A model generated the notes under the pieces. That model ran no database searches. It had not been told where the DNA came from and was given only the letters and a program-made list of their open reading frames with translations. A stretch of 19,036 nucleotides of DNA from CAZOBJ01 sp964577825. GTDB lineage: Bacteria > Planctomycetota > SZUA-567 > JAFGNG01. Location of the stretch: NCBI GenBank assembly GCA_964577825.1, contig CAZOBJ010000060.1, forward strand, positions 1 to 19,036, read 5' to 3'. The position numbers and the translations under genes were made by a program. Shown here piece after piece: positions 8,754 through 13,695 of this stretch. Position 1 is the first letter of the stretch. The number at the start of each line of letters is the position of its first letter.

Positions 8754-9038
8754 TCACGGATTCGGGGCCGCAGACCGGGCCGCCAGGGACGTGCGGGCGG
8801 GCGTTACGGGCCGCAGGCCCAGGTCCAGCTCGCGATTGAGGGCCTCCAGGCGCGCGGGACGTACTAGGCGCGCGTGCTCGGCCTTGAGCGCGGCCAGGGT
8901 CTCGGTCAACCGCTCGCGGCAAGCGGTGAGGCGCGCGATCCGATATCCGGCGCGCACACGCTCCACCTCCGCATGGACGGTGAGCAGGCCCAACCCGGCC
9001 AACAGGATCGCGAACAGCACCACGGTCCACGCGCGCAT
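8754..9038 (-). CDS. ftsL: Cell division protein FtsL
   Basis: FtsL is a small bitopic divisome protein that, with FtsB and FtsQ, activates FtsWI. The product is 94 residues. Seen: a membrane helix at about 4-22 (WTVVLFAILLAGLGLLTVH) followed by a charged helical stretch to about residue 72 with leucines and alanines in heptad-like spacing, consistent with a coiled coil. Sequence conservation in FtsL is low, so identification rests on topology, size and the position between rsmH and ftsI. The frame opens earlier at a TTG (9062), but the ATG at 9036-9038 has GGGAGG 5 bases upstream and avoids overlapping rsmH. It starts 10 bp after the rsmH stop. Confidence 0.88.
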   Translation of the reverse strand: MRAWTVVLFAILLAGLGLLTVHAEVERVRAGYRIARLTACRERLTETLAALKAEHARLVRPARLEALNRELDLGLRPVTPARTSLAARSAAPNP

Positions 9039-9043
9039 CCGCG

Positions 9044-9049
9044 CCTCCC
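9044..9049 (-). promoter_or_regulatory. Shine-Dalgarno site that fixes the ftsL start
   Basis: GGGAGG on the minus strand sits 5 bases before the ftsL ATG and touches the rsmH TAG stop. A terminating rsmH ribosome could therefore reinitiate on ftsL. The longer TTG start has no comparable site. Confidence 0.7.
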
Positions 9050-9972
9050 TACTCTTTGCCAATCCGTTCGATCACCCGCAGCTTGGCGCTGCGGCTGCGC
9101 GGGTTGGCGCGCTTCTCCTCCGCGGACGGGCCCACCGGTTTGCGCGTCACCTCGCGGAACTCGTCGGGCAACGCGCGAAACGCACGCTTCACGAGCCGGT
9201 CCTCCAGGGAATGGAAGCTGATCACCGCGAACCGTCCCCCGGCCGCGAGCCGGTCGGGAAGCACGGTCAGCGCGCGCTCGAGCTCGCCCAGCTCGTCGTT
9301 CACAGCGATCCGCAAGGCCTGAAAGGTGCGGGTGGCCTTGTCTATCCTGGACCGGCCGGGGACCGCGCGCCGGACGATGTCCGCCAGCTCTCCAGTAGTC
9401 TCTATCGGCTTCTTACCCCTTGCGCGTACAACCCTTTTGGCGATGCGCCGAGAGAACCGCTCCTGCCCGTAGCGGTGCAGAAGATCGGCCAGTTCCGGCT
9501 CCGAGAGGCGGGCGAGGAGGGCGGCGGCCGTGGGCCCGCCTGACCCGGGGTCGAAGCGCATGTCGAGCGGGCCCTCCTCGGAGAAGGAGAAGCCTCGCTC
9601 GGGCCGGCCCAGCTGCGCGGAGCTGAGCCCCAGGTCCAGGAGCACCCGGTCCGCGGTGCCCAGCTCATGGGCGTCCAGGAGCTGCGGGATTTGACAGAAG
9701 CTGGCTTGCTCGAACAGGACGCGCGCATCGGCGTCCTTCAAACGTGCGCGCGCCCGGTCCAGGGCCTCGGGGTCGCGGTCGACCGCCAACAGGGCCCCGT
9801 GGACGCCGATCGCCTCGACCAGCCGCTCGGCATGCCCGCCACGCCCGACCGTGCCGTCCACGACCCGCATGCCCGGACCGGGACGCAGGAGCTCCAATAC
9901 GGGCCCGAGCAGGACCGGGACGTGTTCTTCCCCCGTGCAGTCCCGGTCATGCTCGGACGCCGCGCGATTCAT
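9049..9972 (-). CDS. rsmH: 16S rRNA (cytosine-1402-N4)-methyltransferase RsmH (MraW)
   Basis: RsmH uses S-adenosylmethionine to N4-methylate C1402 in the ribosomal P site of 16S rRNA. The product is 307 residues, close to the E. coli protein. Seen: HVPVLLGPVLELL at 17-29, the SAM-binding motif VVDGTVGRGGHAERLV (37-52), AVDRDPEAL (63-71), LLDLGLSSAQL, GPLDMRFD, and the C-terminal VISFHSLEDRLVKRAF and SRSAKLRVIERI blocks that define the family. The ATG at 9970-9972 gives a 17-residue leader before the conserved start. The frame runs on upstream to 10239 with only a TTG available, through low-complexity R/P/G-rich sequence, so I did not extend it. The ribosome site is weak (GAG 7 bases upstream). 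Confidence 0.96.
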   Translation of the reverse strand: MNRAASEHDRDCTGEEHVPVLLGPVLELLRPGPGMRVVDGTVGRGGHAERLVEAIGVHGALLAVDRDPEALDRARARLKDADARVLFEQASFCQIPQLLDAHELGTADRVLLDLGLSSAQLGRPERGFSFSEEGPLDMRFDPGSGGPTAAALLARLSEPELADLLHRYGQERFSRRIAKRVVRARGKKPIETTGELADIVRRAVPGRSRIDKATRTFQALRIAVNDELGELERALTVLPDRLAAGGRFAVISFHSLEDRLVKRAFRALPDEFREVTRKPVGPSAEEKRANPRSRSAKLRVIERIGKE

Positions 9973-10267
9973 AGCGGAGCTCGTGCGCCTGTGCGCACCG
10001 TGCTGTGGGCGGGGCGAGGCCGGGCCGGCCGGCCGCCGTGGCCTGGATGAATGGAAAAGGCGAAGAGCGGGGCGGGCCTTTCCTTGCGCCCCGGCCGGGC
10101 TCCGGGATCGGGGAGGAGGTCCCGGACCCCCGTCGGCGCTGCCGCCCCGCTCTGCGCCAGCGGGAAATCGAACCTGTCCGCCTGGAACGGGCTGTGTGGA
10201 TCTCGGCCGGGCGCGCGCGCAGCCATGCCGTTTCCCCAAGACGTTACCGCTCGGGATCCCCCCAGAT
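9973..10267. other. GC-rich non-coding stretch upstream of rsmH
   Basis: About 295 bp with no convincing gene. An open frame in phase with rsmH runs through most of it, but its translation is R/P/G-rich and lacks an ATG or ribosome site. I see no clear promoter. On the minus strand a possible stem joins GGAAAGGC to GCCTTTTCC near 10050-10090 without a clean T-run. If the scaffold gap is collapsed, this becomes a leader of about 300 nt between the small gene and rsmH. Confidence 0.5.
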
Positions 10268-10271
10268 CCCG
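10252..10271. repeat. Inverted repeat near the end of the small gene
   Basis: CGGGATC and GATCCCG (7-bp arms) enclose a CCCCCA loop. On the minus strand it lies just beyond the small gene's stop. No T-run follows, so a rho-independent terminator is not supported; an RNA hairpin or a protein site is possible. Confidence 0.4.
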
Positions 10272-10322
10272 CGCGGCCCCCCTAGACGATGGCGTTCAGT
10301 TCCTCGGACAGCTCGACACGAG
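10268..10322. repeat. 55-bp direct repeat, left copy, at the gap edge
   Basis: This copy is identical base for base to 10423-10477 and ends exactly where the N run begins. It carries the last 13 codons and the stop of the small gene in the minus direction. It most likely represents the end of one contig that overlaps the next. Confidence 0.9.
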
Positions 10323-10422
10323 NNNNNNNNNNNNNNNNNNNNNNNNNNNNNNNNNNNNNNNNNNNNNNNNNNNNNNNNNNNNNNNNNNNNNNNNNNNNNN
10401 NNNNNNNNNNNNNNNNNNNNNN
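10323..10422. other. Assembly gap of exactly 100 N
   Basis: A run of 100 undetermined bases, the conventional length for a gap of unknown size. Since both flanks carry the same 55 bp, the true gap is probably negative (an overlap). Confidence 0.98.
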
Positions 10423-10477
10423 CCCGCGCGGCCCCCCTAGACGATGGCGTTCAGTTCCTCGGACAGCTCGACACGAG
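10423..10477. repeat. 55-bp direct repeat, right copy, at the gap edge
   Basis: Starts with the first base after the N run and is identical to 10268-10322. It contains the 3' end of the small gene (stop at 10437-10439). Confidence 0.9.
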
Positions 10478-10628
10478 AGAACTGCGCCCCCAGGGCCTGT
10501 ACCCGTTCCGCACGACCGCGCAGCGCGATCGCATCGGCCGAGTCCACCGGCTCAGCCCGTTCCAGGCGATCCAAGACTCGTTCTACAACTCCTTGCTCCA
10601 CTTCCTGTTCGGTTATCGTGGTCGGCAT
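10437..10628 (-). CDS. Small acidic protein of unknown function between mraZ and rsmH
   Basis: I do not recognise this 63-residue protein. Evidence that it is real: an ATG at 10626-10628 with GAGGAG 5 bases upstream, a stop (TAG) at the expected codon phase, and placement between mraZ and rsmH on the same strand, 57 bp after mraZ. The composition is acidic and strongly helix-favouring, with many E, R, A, V and L. It has no cysteine, no hydrophobic membrane segment and no signal peptide. The sequence begins MPTTITEQEVEQG and ends SEELNAIV. The last 13 codons lie in the repeat at the gap edge, so the 3' end should be read with some caution. It could be a small cytoplasmic regulator or partner of a division protein; nothing in the sequence decides this. 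Confidence 0.7.
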   Translation of the reverse strand: MPTTITEQEVEQGVVERVLDRLERAEPVDSADAIALRGRAERVQALGAQFSRVELSEELNAIV

Positions 10629-10685
10629 GTCGACTCCTCTTGCCCCCTGCCCCGAGCGCGGACCGCGCACTGCCTGCGCCGCCCC

Positions 10686-11162
10686 CTAGGGGCCAAAGAT
10701 GCGTCGCGCCAACCCGGCGCGCTTCTCCTGCGTGGCCGGCTCTGAGGCCGAGCGGGCGCTGCCCCGGATCCGGGCGTCCCAGATCTCCACCCGGTCGTTG
10801 TGCCCCAGGAAGACCACGGTGTCTCCCCGGATCTGTGCGGCCTCGCGCAGAGCCGCAGGGATGACCAGCCGGCCCTGGGCGTCCACGTCCACGGCATGCG
10901 CGTCTTCGAAGAAATCGCGAAGGAAGTCCGGGTCCGCGCGCGTCTGGTCGTCGGACATCACGCGGTCCACAATGCTGCGGAACTGGGCGTGGGTGTAGCA
11001 GTACAGGCAGGGCGCCTCGCCGCGTACGAGCACGAACCCCTTGTCGAGCTCGGGTTCGGGGATCACGGCGCGGAAGCGCGCGGGCATGGCCACCTGGCCC
11101 TTGTCGTTGATCCGGTGTTCGCAACGGCCGTAGAAGAAGGGGCGTGCCTCGCGCTCGACCAC
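10686..11162 (-). CDS. mraZ: Transcriptional regulator MraZ
   Basis: MraZ is a DNA-binding protein that in E. coli represses its own dcw operon by binding short direct repeats upstream of mraZ. The product is 158 residues. Seen: two AbrB/SpoVT-like swapped-hairpin repeats, the first around HRINDKGQVAMPARFR (16-31), the second around DVDAQGRLVIPAALRE (92-107). The first has Q23 where the usual motif (DxKGR) has arginine; the second keeps G97-R98. A CxxC pair (C52, C55) lies between the repeats, and a basic tail of about 25 residues follows the second one. Start: GTG at 11160-11162, with AGGAG 6 bases upstream and no better candidate. It is the first gene of the cluster, directly behind a promoter with MraZ-box-like repeats. 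Confidence 0.94.
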   Translation of the reverse strand: MVEREARPFFYGRCEHRINDKGQVAMPARFRAVIPEPELDKGFVLVRGEAPCLYCYTHAQFRSIVDRVMSDDQTRADPDFLRDFFEDAHAVDVDAQGRLVIPAALREAAQIRGDTVVFLGHNDRVEIWDARIRGSARSASEPATQEKRAGLARRIFGP

Positions 11163-11210
11163 GGGACTCTCCTACGGGACGGGACTACAGCGGGCACTTT
11201 TCTACACATC

Positions 11211-11240
11211 TACTCCCTACTTCGTGCTACTGTGCCCTAC
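11211..11240 (-). promoter_or_regulatory. Three 10-bp direct repeats, putative MraZ operator
   Basis: Reading the minus strand from 11240, GTAGGGCACA, GTAGCACGAA and GTAGGGAGTA follow without a gap, so TAGGG, TAGCA and TAGGG recur every 10 bp. Known E. coli MraZ sites are TGGGN repeats spaced by 5 bp, the same period. The array begins in the -10 hexamer and covers the predicted start, which fits repression. Binding is inferred. Confidence 0.55.
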
Positions 11241-11266
11241 TATACGATCCCGGTTCGGCAAGACAA
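11239..11266 (-). promoter_or_regulatory. Candidate sigma70-type promoter of the mraZ/dcw operon
   Basis: On the minus strand TTGTCT (11261-11266) and TATAGT (11239-11244) are separated by 16 bp, a 4/6 and a 5/6 match to consensus. It predicts a transcript start near 11232 and a leader of about 70 nt before the mraZ GTG. Confidence 0.6.
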
Positions 11267-11288
11267 GAGGATTCTCGGGTTGCGTTCG

Positions 11289-11305
11289 GGCGTCTGCTGG
11301 ACGCC
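11289..11305. repeat. Perfect palindrome upstream of the mraZ promoter
   Basis: GGCGTC and GACGCC (6-bp arms) flank a TGCTG spacer, about 22 bp upstream of the predicted -35. It could be an operator for a dimeric regulator or chance in GC-rich DNA. Confidence 0.35.
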
Positions 11306-11476
11306 GCTGCACACAGGGTTTGCGCGTCATCTATATGTAGCGTTCGGCAGAGAAGGCCAACCCCGGATATTGGGCCGTGGACCACCGCGACGGCGAGCGG
11401 TCCGTGCTCGAATTTCTTCGAAATCCTGTCGATTCCTGGTGCCGGGTCGGCTCGGCCGTCGCCGAGACCACGAGCC

Positions 11477-11504
11477 TTGTGGCCCGGACGCGGAGTCCTA
11501 TAAT
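11477..11504 (+). promoter_or_regulatory. Candidate promoter upstream of the RCK channel operon (distal)
   Basis: TTGTGG (11477-11482), 16-bp spacer, and a perfect TATAAT (11499-11504). The predicted start is near 11511. A 6-bp stem (GCAGGC/GTCTGC around GAATA, 11510-11526) would form at the very 5' end of such a transcript. Confidence 0.45.
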
Positions 11505-11540
11505 CCGAAGCAGGCGAATAGTCTGCTGAGGAGACGCGGT

Positions 11541-11714
11541 GTGCGCGTGCCATCTTCGTTTCGCACGCAGCTCGCGGTCGTCGCCGGCGACCTCCCGGGC
11601 GAATGCACGGCGCCAAAGGTCCACATGATCCCGCTGACGCTCGTGGCGGTCCTGCCTTTGTCCCCTCGCGCACGAGCGCGTGCTTGCCTTTGGCCCGACA
11701 AACACATACCATGA
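11541..11714 (+). CDS. Possible short leader ORF (57 codons) before the channel operon
   Basis: I do not recognise this product. A GTG at 11541 has GAGGAG 7 bases upstream (11528-11533) and follows the perfect TATAAT at 11499. The ORF ends in TGA 53 bp before the first channel gene. The protein has one short hydrophobic run (MIPLTLVAVLPL) after a neutral N terminus, then an R-rich part. Third-position GC drops in the last third, which argues against a conserved protein. It may be a leader peptide, a spurious ORF in the 5' UTR, or a small membrane peptide. Confidence 0.22.
   Translation: MRVPSSFRTQLAVVAGDLPGECTAPKVHMIPLTLVAVLPLSPRARARACLWPDKHIP
11684..11712 (+). promoter_or_regulatory. Candidate proximal promoter of the RCK channel operon
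   Basis: TTGCCT (11684-11689) and TACCAT (11707-11712) with a 17-bp spacer, each a 4/6 match. It would start transcription about 50 bp before the first channel ATG. Confidence 0.4.
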
Positions 11715-11767
11715 ACTTCGGTCGCTGCGGCCCATGAGGTCGGTTTTGCCCGGAGTGCGCCGAGCCC

Positions 11768-12820
11768 ATGCACGAGCCCATCCGGCGGCGGATCATCCGA
11801 GCCACCCTGCTCATCGGCGCGGTCTTCGTCATCGGCACGGCCGGATTCCGGTACCTGTTGGGCCTCCCCTTCATTGAGGCCCTGTACCTGACTGTCATCA
11901 CCCTGACGACCGTGGGGTACGGCGACATCTCCCCGCACGCGGACATGCCACCCGGGGGCAACGCCTACCTCGTCAAGCTGTTCACGATTCTGCTCATCAT
12001 CGTGGGCATGGGCGGCTTCCTCTATTTCCTGTCCATCGTGACCGAGTACATGGTCAGCGGCGAGATGAGCCGCGCGCGCCGACAAGGGCGCATGCGCCGG
12101 CGCATCGACGGCCTGCGCGGGCATTGGATCCTGTGCGGCGCGGGCGAGACCGCCCTGCACATGGCCCGGGAGCTGGGCAACACGGCCCGGCCCTTTGTGC
12201 TCGTGGATACGGACGCAGACCGTCTCCGGGCCCTGGCCGACCGTCTTGCGGACCTGTGCTACGTACACGGAGACGCCACGCAAGAGACGACATTGGCGCG
12301 CGCGGGACTCGAGCGCGCAGCCGGGGTGCTCCTCGCCCTTCCCGACGACAAGGATGTGCTCTACGCCCTGCTGGCCCTGCAGGAACGAAAGCGTGCCACC
12401 GGCGCGGTGCTGCGCGTGGCCGCGCGGACCACGGACTGGCAGAAAACCGGGCCCAAGTTGCGCGCCGCGGGCGCGGACGTCGTGATCGCGCCGGACGGCA
12501 TTGCCGGACGCCGCATGGTGAGCGAGATGTTCCGCCCGTCAGTGACCACGTTCCTGGATCGGATGCTGCGCGACACGGGCACAGTCCTGCGCGTCGAGGA
12601 GGCCACGGTCGCCCCGGACAGCGCGCTCTGTGGCGTCCCCCTGGAGCAGAGCCGCATCCGCGAGCGGACCGGGCTCGTGATCGTGGCGGTGCGAGGCCCG
12701 GACGGCACGTTCGCGTACAACCCGGGGCCGCAGCAGCCGCTCGCGCCCGGCGACGTGCTCATCGCCATGGGAGAGATGTCCCAGATCGTACACCTGCGCC
12801 GCCTGGCGGGTGCGGCCTGA
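11768..12820 (+). CDS. RCK-gated two-helix potassium channel (MthK-like)
   Basis: A 350-residue inner-membrane potassium channel with a cytoplasmic ligand-sensing region. Seen: TM1 at about 9-31, re-entrant P-loop with the canonical selectivity filter TVGYGD (48-53), TM2 at about 67-95, then a TrkA-N/RCK domain beginning WILCGAGETA (120-129), with the glycine motif GxGxxA and an acidic residue ending the second strand (VLVDTD, D147), and a TrkA-C domain at the end (FAYNPGPQQPLAPGDVLIAMG). Four subunits are expected to form the pore and the RCK domains a gating ring, by analogy with MthK. The ATG at 11768 is the only start codon after an upstream stop; its ribosome site is weak (GGAG 13 bases upstream). 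It is the first gene of a three-gene operon, 14 bp before the next. Ligand (nucleotide or cation) cannot be read from sequence. Confidence 0.92.
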   Translation: MHEPIRRRIIRATLLIGAVFVIGTAGFRYLLGLPFIEALYLTVITLTTVGYGDISPHADMPPGGNAYLVKLFTILLIIVGMGGFLYFLSIVTEYMVSGEMSRARRQGRMRRRIDGLRGHWILCGAGETALHMARELGNTARPFVLVDTDADRLRALADRLADLCYVHGDATQETTLARAGLERAAGVLLALPDDKDVLYALLALQERKRATGAVLRVAARTTDWQKTGPKLRAAGADVVIAPDGIAGRRMVSEMFRPSVTTFLDRMLRDTGTVLRVEEATVAPDSALCGVPLEQSRIRERTGLVIVAVRGPDGTFAYNPGPQQPLAPGDVLIAMGEMSQIVHLRRLAGAA

Positions 12821-12834
12821 GGCGAGGGTGCCTG

Positions 12835-13695
12835 ATGACCGGTCACGCACCTCGACAGCCATCCCAACACGCGCACCGCGCGGAGGAACCGGGCGAGATG
12901 TCCTCTGCCACGGACTCCGAGGCGCTCGCAGGCCTCAAGGACCACGTGATCGTGTGCGGCACCGGTCCCACCGCCCAGCGGATCATCGCGGAGCTCGAGG
13001 CCTTCCGTACCGGCGCGGGGATGCGCCGCACGAGCGGCGCGATCCCGCCGCGCGAGTACGTGGTCGTGGCCAGAATGCGTGAAGACATCGACCGGTTGCG
13101 TCGACGCTACCCACATATGCACGTGTTGATCGGCGACCCGACGGAAGACGAGATTCTGGCCCAGGCGGGCGTACAGCGCGCGTACGGGGTCTTCGCGGCG
13201 CTCGCCGACGAGCGCGACAATCTGTTCATCACCTTCACCGCGCGCCACGAGAATCCGGATGTGCGCATTGTCGCCCGCACCACCGACGTGTACGGCACCG
13301 AGCCAAAGCTGAAGGCCGCGGGCGCGAACGCGGTCATCAGCCCCAGCTTCATCGGAGGCCTGCGCCTCGTGAGCGAGACCGTACGGCCCAGCGTGGCCGC
13401 GTTTTTGGACGAGATGCTGCGCGGCCGCGATACGGATCTGGGGCTCGTGGAGGTCTGCGTCCAGCGCACGAGCGCCCTGGCCGGACGCACGTTGCGCGAG
13501 CTCTCGCTCCCGGCGCGTCACGGGCTGCACGTGGTGGCCCTGCACACGCGCGCTGCCACCGAGTATGCCTACAACCCCGGCCCGGAGGCCCGCGTCCAGG
13601 CGGGCGATACCCTCGTGCTCTTCGGGGCGCGCGCTTCCATCGACCGCCTGGCCGCCGAGGCAGGCCCTGCCCCGCAGGAGGAAGCCGATGGCTGA
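12835..13695 (+). CDS. Soluble RCK (TrkA-N/TrkA-C) protein without a pore
   Basis: A 286-residue cytoplasmic protein related to the RCK parts of both neighbours but lacking membrane helices. Seen: a polar 30-residue N terminus, TrkA-N domain from HVIVCGTGPTAQRI (37-50) to about 170, then TrkA-C (residues 200-270) with EYAYNPGPEARVQAGDTLVLFG. Two changes stand out. An extra loop of about 15 residues (about 56-72) follows the first helix, and the residue normally acidic at the end of strand 2 is alanine (VVVARM, A79), so ligand binding may differ. Start: ATG at 12835; an ATG at 12898 (residue 22) just ahead of the domain, with GGAGG 11 bases upstream, is a real alternative. Its stop overlaps the next gene by 8 bp. 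It may form mixed gating rings with the two flanking channels, an inference from the operon. Confidence 0.85.
   Translation: MTGHAPRQPSQHAHRAEEPGEMSSATDSEALAGLKDHVIVCGTGPTAQRIIAELEAFRTGAGMRRTSGAIPPREYVVVARMREDIDRLRRRYPHMHVLIGDPTEDEILAQAGVQRAYGVFAALADERDNLFITFTARHENPDVRIVARTTDVYGTEPKLKAAGANAVISPSFIGGLRLVSETVRPSVAAFLDEMLRGRDTDLGLVEVCVQRTSALAGRTLRELSLPARHGLHVVALHTRAATEYAYNPGPEARVQAGDTLVLFGARASIDRLAAEAGPAPQEEADG

Noticed and set aside
9039..9062. FtsL starting at TTG, overlapping rsmH
   Set aside because: The downstream ATG has GGGAGG at 5 bp and gives a normal short cytoplasmic tail.
10161..10180. tRNA T-arm-like sequence (TTCGATT on the minus strand)
   Set aside because: The flanking bases do not form the 5-bp T-stem, and no anticodon or acceptor arm is nearby.
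9973..10239. Longer RsmH with an N-terminal extension of about 89 residues
   Set aside because: The extension is R/P/G-rich, begins at a TTG without a ribosome site, and precedes the normal family N terminus. It looks like a chance open frame in GC-rich DNA.
9973..10267. RNase P RNA or another known structural RNA before rsmH
   Set aside because: I looked for the conserved GAGGAAAGTCC and ACAGAA cores of RNase P RNA and did not find them; no other RNA family is recognisable.
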